Assembly: GCA_009760855.2 (NCBI GenBank)
Contig: WPIO01000019.1
Location: 3,547,501 to 3,611,500, forward strand
DNA length: 64,000 nt
Origin: Cristatella mucedo
Taxonomy: Eukaryota; Bryozoa; Phylactolaemata; Cristatellidae
Direction: 5' to 3'
The position numbers and the translations under genes are program-made. A model generated the notes under the pieces. The model saw only the letters and a program-made list of their open reading frames with translations, ran no database searches and was not told where the DNA came from. Each line of letters opens with the position of its first letter. Position 1 is the first letter of the stretch. Below are positions 41,926-54,291 of this stretch, piece by piece.

Positions 41926-42599
41926 CTGACTTGCCAGACTTGGTGGCAGCGCATGCTCGCAGCCGCTCACGCCCTCTTGCTCTGCACTGCTGGCCAACTG
42001 CCGGCAACTCGCCCCCTTGTGAAGGATGTGGCAGCCACGGTCTCCGCACCCCACCGTGTGGGGCGTTGGCGTGCTGGCCGCAACTGCGCCGCCACTGCCC
42101 GCTGACGGCCAGAGCCCGGCATGCGCGCTGTCCGACCCTTCGTCTCCGATACGTGGCGCGGCGAGCGGCGCCTGTGCACTCGTGCAGTCATCTCTGCAGC
42201 CAGCCAGTCTCCGCAGCGGCGGCATCGATGCAGCGCTCAGGCCGCCCCAGACGTGCCCGGCACTGGCTGCGCGACACGTCCGTGTATGCCGGGTCGTTAT
42301 GGAGTTCCTGTCTCGTTTTTGCTCACAAAATGCCTATGAGCGTGCGGACTGTGAGGACTTGTCAGAATGAACTTGTTGCATCTTGCTTTGCGTTGGTGCA
42401 CGTGGTGCTGAGGGCAGAAGGTTCCCACAGGGGCCACTACTCCAGAGTCGCTACTCATGTCATCGCTCGCTTGACTCGCATGACTGGCCACTCGGAGCTT
42501 CTGAGGTGCATGAGCAGAAATTGCTACGATCATCCGCTGTCCGTGTCCGCTGTCGCTCTCCGGCAATGATTGCTCGGTGCTGACAGGCCGTGTGACTCA

Positions 42600-43640
42600 G
42601 GCTCGACGTATTACCCAAGTCCACCGCCTTCTACTCTTATTAAGCTACAAAAAATTGACCGGAAATCAGTGGCGAAAAGGTTTGTCCACTTTGTCCAGTT
42701 TTGAGTGAGCATTGTAGTACACCGTTGTCATCATGCACCCGCCCAATGTCGTGCCATTGGGCTCACTCGTTCTCGTGCAAATGGATGGCAAAGACGCGGC
42801 CTGTTCACTTTAAGCTACCTCAAATCCACCACAAATCAGCTTAATAAAAAAAAGTTCAAGCCTATTCACTGAAATCCGACGCAAATCGTTAAGTAATTGG
42901 CTGTGCAGCACTCCAATTTGGATTGCATATTGCACAGCTCTTGGTTTAAAGGAAATCCAACAGTGTCTTAAACCAATGAGAAAGCTCTCAGTGAATGCTC
43001 ACTATTAGAATGCAGTGACAGTGCGATTCAAGTCAGCGAGCTGATTTCAATGTTTCCGGCATTTCCTCTGTGCATGAGCTACTGCACTGGTACAGGCCAT
43101 TACTTAGGGCAACTTTAATCAGCTAGAAACCACTGATAAGTCAACCCAAACCGGTAGTGAGATGGTCACTTTGTAACTGCCTGTTGCACTGAGGAGACAC
43201 ATGGCTGGGCTTCTGGGATTTGTTGACTACTCTTGCATCTCCATATGCACCTCCAGCTGAAGAGGCTTAACAGCTTTTCGGCGGCCCAGCCAAAATAGAA
43301 TTCACTATTCCAGCCTAGACAGGAGTAGATATGTGTTAGCAGTGTTTCTAGTGAACCGTGCACACTTTAAACAATTGTCAAAGAGGACACCTAAATGCCG
43401 TGACGATAGAGTGCGGTGGATTTTACAGTTACACCGAATGCCACATCAGGAGTGCCTACCTCCTCTGCTTCATAAGGAACCGGGCATGGTTGTCTCTACA
43501 ACATCATACAACAGGCCATTTTTATTTAGTCTGACGCATGAGTCCTTGTCTGCTGACCCTGCTAGGATTACTGGAATGTATCCCGTTAGAGGACGGCGAC
43601 CATTGATAGAAATAATTTTAGCATAATAAATGCAATATAT
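42600..43640. other. 3' flank of the AUP1-like gene
   Basis: AATAAA occurs at 42843-42848, about 1 kb after the stop, and is the nearest good poly(A) signal I noted for the AUP1-like transcript. The rest, including a possible LINE-B trace (about 43.28-43.62 kb), has no open frame of note. Confidence 0.4.
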
Positions 43641-43647
43641 ATATATA

Positions 43648-43790
43648 ATTCATTTGTATAGCGCCCCAAGATAACTTTTACTCTATTCAGGCGCTTCACA
43701 TATGCCTCAGGGCTCGAGTCCACGACCTCAGCCAGACCTTGGTCGGGGCGAGCACCTTAAGCGCTGGACCAATCCAGCTTAGCTGACTAA
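43648..43790 (-). mobile_element. SINE family 1
   Basis: Complement: A-box-like TTGGTCCAGCGCTTAAGGTG, B-box region GTGGACTCGAGCCC, then the hairpin tail (AAGCGCCTGAATAGAG...GGGGCGCTATACAAATG) ending in an AT run. A near-identical copy is at 48.64-48.78 kb. Confidence 0.75.
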
Positions 43791-45003
43791 TCTGTAGGCC
43801 GGAAAACTGACAGAAAACGACCTGTGCTTAGATGCCTGGAATTAACACGGCTTAGCTAGCGGTATCGTAGCGACAGCCGGAACTGATGGGCCTTTTAGAA
43901 ACCCGATAGCATATGGCACTAGGCTACACGGGACTGGTTACTCCTCAGTTTTCACCTTTAATTGAGTAGGGTGGGTGGTGCGAATGCAAGCCTAGCTAGT
44001 AAATCGCATAAGCGAATATTGCGAATAAGAGTAATAAGATAAGTAATATGGGTGATAAAATGATGCGTATAAGACGAAGAATGTGGGGGGAAGTTAAGAC
44101 CGAACTAGACGCTCAGCGACATTGTTTGCTTGCGAAGTTAAAACCCTTTGGTGCTGGTATTTTGGTCCAGCTCGTGCCTGCGAGCTCGCGACCACTCTCC
44201 AACGGTAAGTAGGATAGCACCGGAAACGCTGTAGGATTGAAGCGATCTGCTCGCTGCACTTCAAGGCTTGCCGGTCCGTCGCTCAGCAGTAGGCCACGCA
44301 GCTTGGTGGTAAGCGATGGAATACGCCTCCTCACTTGGCATTACAGAATGGCTCGCGTGCACCGCTAACTGCCTCTTTCAAAGCCTAAGTGGCTCAACGA
44401 CTGGCTGGCCTTTGAACGCTGATGTAAACTCTGTGTTTATGTGCGAGATGAAAAACTAACAGCCGCGCGTTTCTGGACGGATTATAATTTCCGCTTACAA
44501 GCAGCTAGTACGACAGATGCACAATTCTTGGTCGCGTAGTAATTAAGCGGCCAAATTTTGACGGAAATGCCCGAAAATAATCACCGAAGCAGCTCAAGCT
44601 CATCATCGACTTTATGTAGGCGATAACATTTCATTAACTGGCGGGTTCGAATTGCGAAAACCGACCGAGTGCAGTCCATGCTAAGAACAGGTCTCAGTTA
44701 GCACGACCGGCAAACCGAAAGACTTACCCTTGACCCCTCGCTGCTCGCTATCTATCCCGCGCTTCTAACGCAAACTAGAGGCCCGTGGCGGCGTAGATTA
44801 ACGCTTTTATACTTACAGCACCCAGCTGCGCTAGTGATTGCACATTGGAATATCAGCTGAAGAAGAATCTTTCTCGCCCAGCTTTCCCGGTGGCTTAGCG
44901 AACTCATCTCTTTTTAAGGATTGTCTAGCTATTGCCCGGTCAGAAGTTACTAATTCCAGCTAATAAAAAAATAAATATTAGCTGATTTAACAGCCTTGTT
45001 TGT

Positions 45004-45130
45004 GCAGCGGCAGAAAAGCCTTAACGACTATCACCACCAATTGCTGTCGGCAATGAAGGGTCGCCCACTGCAGGATTCCAACCTACGACCTCGGTCCTGA
45101 ATAGCGAGCACCTTACCTCCAGGGCTGTCA
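45004..45130 (-). mobile_element. tRNA-derived SINE, family 2
   Basis: Complement shows AGGTAAGGTGCTCG, a degraded B box (GTTGGAATCC) and the body CGACCCTTCATTGCC. It is related to the copies at 16.84, 23.26 and 27.61 kb. Confidence 0.6.
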
Positions 45131-45247
45131 TGGCTCTTGGCACTGCGGTACATATCTCGCATGCCAGCACCCGGATAAGTAGTACCAACTCTGGCCAATC
45201 GTAGTGCAGGCCGCCTAAATGTTTCTGCCACGTCCATAATTAATCGC

Positions 45248-46001
45248 ATATACTGTGGTGCCTTGGCTTACGAGCTGAATTCGTTACATGACGAAGCTCG
45301 CAACAAAAACTATTCATATGTCAATTTTCCCCGTTGAAATGAATTGAAATTCCATTAAACCGTTGCGGATCCACAAAAACGCTGCGATTTTTTCACATGT
45401 TTTTAAATTAAAAAATGTACTTATAAATAACGAATGGCTAGGCTTTTGCGCGGACGCGACAATTGTTATCAGTTATGCGAGGAATTCTTTCACGACGTTA
45501 CTGCCTATGTAAAGCAGTATGTATTTAGCTGTTCCTGCCGTAGTCGGATTCAACACCCGGGTCTGGCGATCGTGTGCGTCTAAGCATCACGACGGCTCGC
45601 TCGCGTCTATCTGGGCGAGAACTACAAGGCTTTAGCTTAACGTCACACTCGGGTCGTCGGGCCACGTCTTACAGCGGAACGTCTTCCGCAGTCCTACCCT
45701 TACTGGCCAGAGTAACCACTCAGTTCCTCGCTTCACTCTCTTGCTTGTGTAGCTGACACATCCACTCGCACTCGTGTACATGAGAGCAATTCCGTTGCAA
45801 CTGCCTTTTGAAGTGAATGAGTGAAGCACGGGATGCTGGGCGGATGTTGCAGCGTTCTCTGCGACGTTCGCTACGATAACTAGCGGAGGGTATCTTAAGC
45901 TGGCTCGTAACCCAAATTTTAGCTCGGAACTCAAAGCAAAAATCGGCCACGAGAGGAAGCTCGTATCTCGAAAAACTCGTAAGTCAAGGTACCGCTGTAT
46001 A
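45248..46001. mobile_element. Tigger/mariner-type MITE, about 750 bp
   Basis: Ends TATACTGTGGTGCCTTGGCT (left) and, in complement of the right end, TATACAGCGGTACCTTGACT form terminal inverted repeats that extend into CTTACGAG. A TA at each end fits the Tc1/mariner target site. The sub-terminal CAATTTTCCCCGTTGAAATG block is typical of such elements. A reverse ORF at 45632-46021 shows no transposase motif, so I treat it as non-autonomous. Confidence 0.65.
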
Positions 46002-46986
46002 TCCGCTGTATATCTAAGCACTTCTGCCAGCGGAAAAAGAGAACTTGAACTGAGTTACCTACAGTGTGTTCGCTGTTTTGCAAATCTATGCACACATAGC
46101 AAGTGTTGCGTGTTTACCTGTGCACGATTCAGTGCATGTTGCCGGTCCGACTAACCAGTGTCTTCTTGGGTGCTTTAGAATGCTAGGCTAAGCATATTTG
46201 CTAGCTTACTTTGCATACTTGTCTAAGCACAATACCGTGCACGTCATTTAACCCTCGATTCTTGCATCGAGCTGTAAAACGCCCATGTAAGATTGGGTTC
46301 TCTTACTTACGGCGCTATATAAACTATATTATTGTTATTACATGATTATACGATTATATGATTTAGTATGACGTTAGATTGACCGCACCTCACCTCAACA
46401 CCTTGAAACTATGCCCACTGACAAGTTCCATCGTAGGGACCTAAAGGAGGCCAACTGCCTTGTAGATCGCAGTAGCAGAGACCGACTGAACGAGCGAGAG
46501 TTTTCTATCGCACACTAAAATACTGAGCGGCTTTGAGTAAAAAAACAGACTATCTCATTCTACACAGACAAAGAGAGTGAGAAGTACACTATTATCGATA
46601 AATTAGCTGATCAAACAGCCTCAATTATGGAACCTTTGCGGCTACAGCTGAGTCAGCAGGGCCGTCGAATGAGCGAGTGAGTAACATGGTAGTATTACAC
46701 ATCTCAAGACGTTCAAAGGGTTAAACCGATTAGGGTTAGAACACTAAGGGCTTCGCTTTGAAGTGAATTTGACAAAGTGTTGGGGGCTATCCATAATAGT
46801 AGCCGGCGACGACCGAAGGTTGTCCATAAACTGAAGTGGGTAAACGCTTGATCTTCTTGCAATCACTCAAGCAGACTCGGCGCGATGTTCCTAACTACCA
46901 TCCTTTGTAATGGTGCTGTGCAGACGGGAATAAAGTTTACACATGCTTTCAGACGGACTACTGACATCTTCGCTTTTTTGTTTTGA

Positions 46987-47042
46987 TGATAGAATGGTGA
47001 CTTACTGCAGCTGTGATAGAATGGTGACTCACTGCAGCTGAC
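46987..47042 (+). repeat. 27-bp tandem duplication
   Basis: Two adjacent copies of TGATAGAATGGTGACTYACTGCAGC differing at one base. Small local duplication with no coding context. Confidence 0.85.
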
Positions 47043-47898
47043 TTCCTTATGTAATTACCGTCAAGTTTCGGTTGAGGAATCAAAAAGGGTATAGGCAACT
47101 GATTATAGCATGGACATGCAATTGGCACAATTTCAGTTCGGGTCTGCCGGGCCAAACAGAAGACACAATATTCTCTCTTCAATGCCACACATGCCAAGAT
47201 GAACCGAGGCAAAATTAAATGTGTAATCCATGACCCATCGTTGTGAGACAGTGTGTTTAAAATTAAGAAGCAAAACGGAAAATAGCTCGATTAACGAGAC
47301 TGCTCGTCGAATAGAACGTCAATACTTTGTAAAAACGAATGCACCGTTGATAAAGCGGCAAGTAGCCTAGCAAATACTTCATGCTCCGGAAATGACTACT
47401 TGTTAGAAGCAGGCCGTGTTGGAGTGGACTTCTAAAAATAGCCTGAGTAGACAGCCACGGTGCCACCGAGGCGACTGCCGCCAGCCGAACTGTGCGGAGC
47501 TCCGGTTGCCATGAAACCCTACAACGGAATGGGAAAATGCTTATTCTTTTACCATGCACGCGCACATACCATGCACACGCGACAACTGTGAGGCCGAGTA
47601 CATGACAGGAGCCACTGCCGATCAACGGCGCTCACCCTCTTCTGCGTTCTTCCTACGCACATTGAGGCTCCTAAGTGTGCTTTGTCAACAGTAAACCTGA
47701 ACGATGCTGCTGCCTGAAAGGAAATCGCGAAAGAGTCAGCTAGAACGTCTGCACAGCACGCATGCGACACATCACGGGATTTTTGAGAGCTGAGATAAGG
47801 CTTCTCATGAGTTCCGTGCATGTATCGCAATCGCTGAGAGTGCAGTTTTAGTAAGTCAAAAAGTCTGCGCTTACTTCGAGGAGGATTCGGCTTAGCAC

Positions 47899-48114
47899 GT
47901 GCCGTGCATTTATCGCCATGTTAGGGCATGTGCGACGGTGCAAAAAAAACTCACTATAGTTTCGGTACATGGAATGATGAATGGAGCAGGTGAGCCACAA
48001 GAGTACAGCGTTGAATTGCCAGTTGGGAACGCAGACGTAGCTGTGCCAGCGTACATGACTACGACTCCTTCCTCCCCTGAAACAGAGAATAACAGTGAAG
48101 GCATCTCGCAATAA
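47899..48114 (+). CDS. Possible terminal exon, hydrophilic C terminus
   Basis: An open frame whose end reads like a real protein tail (EYSVELPVGNADVAVPAYM, then a Ser/Thr/Glu/Asn-rich end, NNSEGISQ). Its TAA stop overlaps an AATAAA at 48110-48115. I found no upstream exon on the + strand to join to it and recognise no family, so it may be chance. It would lie between the convergent AUP1-like and GPLD1-like genes. Confidence 0.25.
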   Translation: MPCIYRHVRACATVQKKLTIVSVHGMMNGAGEPQEYSVELPVGNADVAVPAYMTTTPSSPETENNSEGISQ

Positions 48115-48127
48115 AAACAACTTTATT
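48110..48127. terminator. Back-to-back poly(A) signals
   Basis: AATAAAAACAACTTTATT: an AATAAA on the + strand and, 6 bp away, an AATAAA on the - strand, in an intergenic gap between convergent genes. The - strand signal lies about 1.7 kb past the GPLD1-like stop, and I saw no nearer canonical one on that strand. Confidence 0.5.
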
Positions 48128-48636
48128 TTCCTGGGTAGTGAGTATTATTTGATTATCGCTTATGCCTCAAATACAAAAAATGGCCACTCTTATCCAAAAA
48201 CGTGGCCTTAGTGGCAACGAGAGTGATACCTTAAAACTTTAATTCAATTTCCCACGGAAAAAGAACGAATCTACATCTTCTGGTTCGCATGTAGTCAGCA
48301 AAACTAAAAATTTATAAAAGCTAACATATATTTTTTATACTTAAGGTAATACAAAATTACCTCTAACTTTGTAGAAGAAGGTACGTTGCCGGATTTACAA
48401 TAGCAGCCAGCATATGCAGTTTTCATGTTTTCGCTATATTATCGTTGGCTCAGGAGGTCTCAAAGTCCCATAAATCCCAACGGAAGCGCTAGCATATCTC
48501 TTCCGAGTAGGCACCCCTTTTCTCCTTGAATATCACGATGAACATCAAGGATAAATACTTACACATTGCATTAAATGATCCTCTTCATGCGTGGTGCCAC
48601 GAAGACACTGGATTTGACCTTAAATTATTACATTAT

Positions 48637-48778
48637 AATTGATTTGTATAGCGCCCTAAGAGAACTTTATCTCTATTCAGGCGCTTCACATATACCTTCG
48701 GGCTCGAGCCCACGACCTCAGCCAGACCTTGGTCGGGGCGAGCACCTTACCCGCTGGACCAAACCAGTTCGTTTTGCC
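48637..48778 (-). mobile_element. SINE family 1
   Basis: Complement: TTTGGTCCAGCGGGTAAGGT (A-box region), GTGGGCTCGAGCCC (B-box region), then the hairpin tail AAGCGCCTGAATAGAG...TTAGGGCGCTATACAAATC and an AT-rich end. It is inserted next to the broken transposon ORF at 48.8-49.8 kb. Confidence 0.75.
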
Positions 48779-48779
48779 T

Positions 48780-49778
48780 CAGAACAGCCCAGGGAAGAAG
48801 TTTCAAAGGTCTGACTTCCCACGAAGTCTGCCGACTTAGTGTTTAAAGCTTCGACAAATTGACCCATTTTGATGTGCAGTAGTGGCATCAGCATCTCTCG
48901 GGGTTCCACCAGCGGCTTCCCTTTGACATTCTTGCTCGTCACAGAGAATACCCGGACCTCTGAGGCCGGAGGTCCTGCCTTTGGTAGGTAGTGTGCACGG
49001 GGTCCCCTGCTGTCCCACAGGCAAAGACAGATGGGAAACTCGGGAAAACGTCTTAGGACCGCTAAAAATGTTTTGAAGTCTCAGACAACCCCCGAGCCTA
49101 ACTCATCATAAGCCAGGGCATTTAGCAAGGTCATGAAGCTACTGTATACCCCATTGAGGTGAAGCGAGTGAAGCCAGAGGAGGAGACGAGTACTCGGTCC
49201 CTTATTGGGCCAGTAGGGCTTCGATGAAAAGGCACCACTCATTCTGGTTGCAGGCAAATCTACTGCCTCAAACAGACCGGTCATACTGTGGCAGAAGCAC
49301 GGCCCACCTTGACAGGCGAAGAAGCTGGAGAAGGCTAGGTGACGAATCCTCCGATCTCTAACTGGCACACTTACATCCAACACGATCGACTGCTTCAGCC
49401 TAGACGCCAAAATACACTGAGTGACGCCAAGATCCATGATCATGCTGGTAATGTCTTTTTGGTTGGGGTAGTGTGAGTTTCCCTTTGCAGCTCCACCTCT
49501 GAAATTTTCATCCGATTCGCTGCTCTCTTCTGAAGACGGCTGGCCACTGTTTGGAGGAGTGAGTAGGGGGGAGGCTCATGGCAGTACGAAGCCAGGGTGA
49601 TGAACAAAGGAAGGTCTAGATATGTGATATGTGCAGGTGCATTCTTGTCAGTCCGACGTTTGGAAGGATCAACGATACAGAAGTAGCAGCCGACGGAGTG
49701 GGCGTCCACCGAATCCTCGGGATAGCAGACTTCACCGTTCTTTTCCTTCGGGGCCATCTTATAAAAAGAGAGTAACAC
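48780..49778 (-). pseudogene. Broken transposon-type ORF (LWDSR family)
   Basis: In complement, one frame from 49443 runs through a TGA at 49081-49083 and on to about 48825. It contains CFCHSMTGLFEAVDLPATR, SFMTLLNALAYDELGSGVV and, past the stop, CLCLWDSRGPRAHYLPKAG and KPLVEPREMLMPLLHIKMG. I know this pattern (Cys-x-x-x-trp-asp-ser-arg, then P-P-L-H-I-K-x-G) from uncharacterised multicopy proteins of invertebrate genomes, which are probably mobile-element-encoded. The leading ORF 49440-49778 (MAPKEKNGEVCYPEDSVD...) is in another frame and may be its N-terminal part. At least one frameshift and one stop break it. It starts only about 80 bp downstream of the GPLD1-like stop, on the same strand. 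Confidence 0.55.
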
Positions 49779-49863
49779 CGTAATAATGAAAAGAATTTAA
49801 GTATTTCAAAAATGATCAATTAATTTCACTCAAGACTGACAACTATAGCCTAGAGCAACAACT

Positions 49864-51972
49864 TTACACCGTATCTTGCCAGGCTTCCTTGCAGTTCTTG
49901 TAGGTTAAATAGGGTTCGCAGCATTTGTCCTGATCCCGGATAGGTATGCATAAATATGCCTTGTAGCCTTGCACTCACTTCATAGCAAATGCTTCCACAG
50001 ACTGCGTTTTAGCCATTATCTAATAGAAAAATGCATTGTTAAGATTCTTGCAGCCTCTTAATACCATCTCAGGGAAAGTGCAGATACGTATTCACTTAGA
50101 CAGCTGGACTAAAGTAAAGTGATGCACGGAGGGTTCCTTTATTTATTGCTATTTATATTACTAGTGAGTATTTTTAAGGAAATACATAATATATGTGACG
50201 TGCTAATGCACAGAGCATCTGATAAAAACCATGCCTCAGTAAATTCGTCTAGGGATCAACAATAATGGTAGACATGTTAAATACCCAACTGTTTTATGTT
50301 TTGTCATAAAATGTAAGTTTGGTTGCAGGCAGATTTACTAATGTGGTGATACGCCAACAATTTTATATCAGGCATGAGAATTTTGTAATTTAAAACCAAA
50401 ATTTTTGCAACACAAGTATCTGCAATGTTAAAGTTGGTGCAAAACAATGGCCCTATTCTGAACTGTTAAAGTACAAGCAAGTGGGAAATAACACTTACTA
50501 CCCACGAACAAAGATAAAATAATCAAAATCACATCATGTGATGCTGTCTGCTGGATGAAACTGTAGACATACGCCTCCCTCACTAGCTATACAGCCGGCA
50601 TACCTGGATGAATTTCTTCAGAGAAGTCATCGGTATGCAAGGGCGCTGTCACATACATCTCGTCAGCTCCATCGCCGTTGACATCTGCAAACTGCAATTG
50701 CAGACCACGAAAATGTGTCACCAGCATGAGCCCGAAAAGTGAGCAGCAACGAATCGTGGTCGAAGGAATGACGTAGCTACACAGCTACACAACAACACTA
50801 CTGTATGTGCATGTGAGTGCGTGCCCACACATGAGAACCACTGCAGTTTATACAAAGTGCCCAAGTCGTATGGTGCAGCAAATACTACTAAACCGCCCAA
50901 GCCTCTGGCCATAGGTTACGTGGGCCAGCGAACTCGAGTGGCTTGGCTTGTTCATGCTAGTCTGGCCATGACGAATTACACATGGAAGCTTTAGCATGCC
51001 TTGTCTGGGCAGGATTCTTTCCTTGTCATCGACTCTCTGTTGCTGGTTCTATTGTAGCAGGTTGTGAAGAGCCTGAATAAATATTCAGTTCTGTTGATGT
51101 GCTATGCAAAAAACTCATTAAGCAAATTATTGTCATTAAATTATTGTTATTAACTAGTAGAACATGCTATGTTAGGCAGCTGGCCTGTTACAGCTATGAG
51201 AAGTAAGAAAACTTACATTTAGGAGTTACTATTTTTAAATGCACACACAGATAAAAGAAAATGGCAAAATAATCTCAACCAGCATGCATGCTATATTTAC
51301 TTATTATCAGCATTTCCCGTGTTATCTGGTGGTGTGGCATCAATTTTAGCTCCTATCTAACCTCCCACTAAACAAGACTTCCAAACATATATGAGCGAAG
51401 CATCGCTGCTATCACTGTCGCACACACACCAACCAGCTGACAGGCAAACCTAACTGGCGGCCTTGGCAGCCGACGACCAGCCAGAGGTCACTGCCAGCGA
51501 CTAGTAAGTCTCAGGGGGCCCAATGTTCATGATGCTTTAAGCGGTCTACAAAAAGGCCCTACATACGACCCATGCTCTGTCCTAACCTAGCTGGCTAGCT
51601 CGGCCTTCGAGCCTACCACGAGTGCGCCACTATTCCGGTCAGCTGTCCCAAAACTTTGTGGGGGACAGGTCTTCCGGCTAGAGGGTGAAGTGCCCCCCCC
51701 CGAAATCCTTCACCAGAGCATGCACAGAAGGCAAGCTATACACAAGTCTTCAAGACTTGCATGACAAACTTCGCCTGGACGATTGCATGGGAGGTGGGTC
51801 TAGGGTCTGGTCAAGCCGATGGGAAGCAGACTAGCCCCACAGAGACAACAGTAGTTGACATTCGAAAAACAAAACTGAAATTCTATAAGTTATAAACAGA
51901 ACAGAAACAAAAATAAGCAGACAGAAAATTGTATGCTTAACATGCCAAATCCTTCTTTTCAGTCATGTGGAG

Positions 51973-52034
<62 letters not shown>

Positions 52035-52048
52035 CTTAGGGTGCTAAT

Positions 52049-52134
<86 letters not shown>

Positions 52135-54232
52135 ATTAGCACCCTAAGATAACTTAATTTCTATCCAGGCGCTTTAAATATACCACAGGGCTTGAGCCCA
52201 CAAACTTGGTCATTGAAGGCGAGCAGCTTACCCCTTGGCAAAACCAAGACGGCAATCTGTTCTACAAGGATCTGTTTTAGTGTAAATGCCTAATATAGCA
52301 AAATCTATCGCTCAGGCTACTCCCTTGTTGCATCAAGCCTGCTAGTAACATTGGCTTACATGATAATACTCATTACATTTAGACTTAGGGGCAGTCGTAG
52401 TTTCGATGATAATTGCAAGTTGCTTTGAGGAGCACAGGATCTGTCGAAAAGCTCTTTATTAGGCCCACAAAATCACTATCTGCACTTTGATACTGCAAGT
52501 TGCTCTGTCATGTGGAAGAATCCATCGTGTACGTTGTAGCACTTCTGTAGTAACCGATGACTACTTCTTTAAAACAGGCCGAAGTCTGCACCTCAATATA
52601 TGCATGATCAAAGCAGCTCTTCTGTCACGAGCACCCGGGTCTTACCGATTCTCCACAGGAATCTGCCGTGGCTGACCTCAATCTCAGGCTCCTCGGCAGC
52701 GCCTCAGGATCCTAGTGCAGGTCTACCTGCTCTCCCAACTTGCGCAGCAGCCAGCAGCGGCAGCAGAAGCCTCAAAAGGAGGCAGCAGAGCTGCATACGA
52801 GAGGATCACAAAGTCATACAACTAAAATATGGGCAGAAAATTAAAATATTGAATACAAAGGTAGTGTACATGGTTTCTTGTTACTTCTATTGTTTGATGG
52901 GATTGTGCACTGTGATAACTGTTTGGATTACTGTCAAATGCTTAGCTGCTGGCAACCAAAGATGCCCAGCATGTACCGCAAGCACACACAGGAAGCATGC
53001 AGCAACACACAGCAAAGTAATCACAGCCAACTTTTGGCAAGAGAAGGAAAAGCACACGAACAAACAAAGTTGTGAAGCATGGGGATCGCCAAGGTCATAA
53101 AAGCAAAGGCTTACTTGAATCTGATGGCCAAACCTGCTGAACAGCCTATCGCCATAGTAAGAGGCAATTCGAGAAGTGATATTTCCCATTATCAAGGCGG
53201 TCAGATTGTAAAGATCCACACCTCCTGCCTGCCCGAACGTGGAGGCTCTACCGCCAACAGAACCGACGACGTCTGCAATAAAAAAGAAGTTGGCTGGACC
53301 CATAACATTGTTGCCAGCGTGGTATGCTTCAGGCATGGTGACACTAATCGGCAGATGCCTGCTCATCAGTGCCTAGTATTCTTATTACGCACGGAAGCAG
53401 CAGTTGGAAAAGGCCTCGTTAGAAAGTGGGAAAAGTAATATATCTCCGTCTGTAACTCCAAAAAGTCATAAAGACTATGTGGGTGTTACGCAGGAGAGTT
53501 TTGTATAGCACACTCACAGCCTAAGCGGCTTTCGGTATGCATTCGGTAGCCAAGAGACTTCATCTCACATTACAAAGAGAAAGTGGGAAGCATAGCAGAG
53601 TCAGGAGAGCAGTTGAGGTAGTGAGTGGGAAGCATAGCAGAGTCAGGAGAGCAGTTGAGGTAGTGAGTAGAATAGAAGTAGCAGCTCAGGACCGCTGAAA
53701 AGGATGAGCCATAGTCAGCAGAAGGAGAGTAGTTGTCGTTGCGTAAGAATTATGGAAGCGAGTTCCACAGTCTAGGACATGCAGAGCTAAAGCTTCTGTC
53801 GCCAACGGTCTTTAAGCAGAGGAATGGAACAGCTAATTTATTGTCCACACAGGACCTGAGAGAGCAAACAGGCTGAAACTGATGCAGCAGTTCAGCTAGG
53901 TACGAAGGAGCCAAGCCGTGGCTGGCCTTGTGGGTCAGCGTAAGAACCTTGCTCTGAATCCGTTGGTCAACCGGCATCCATCTTCACTCTTTTAGTAAAG
54001 GAGACACACTGTAAAACCTCTGGAACTTGAGAACTAGCCTTGCAGCCATATTCATAGCCAGCTGCAGTTGCCTAGTTGCTTTTTTTGTAGCCCAGCCAAA
54101 AGGAAATTACAATAATCAAGCCGAGACAGAACTACTGAGCTAGTTAAATTTTTTGCAAGCCACTGTGGAAGACCTCCTAACCTTAGATAGGGATAATAAC
54201 ATTAATAACAATAATGTACTTGATAAAGCACC

Positions 54233-54291
<59 letters not shown>

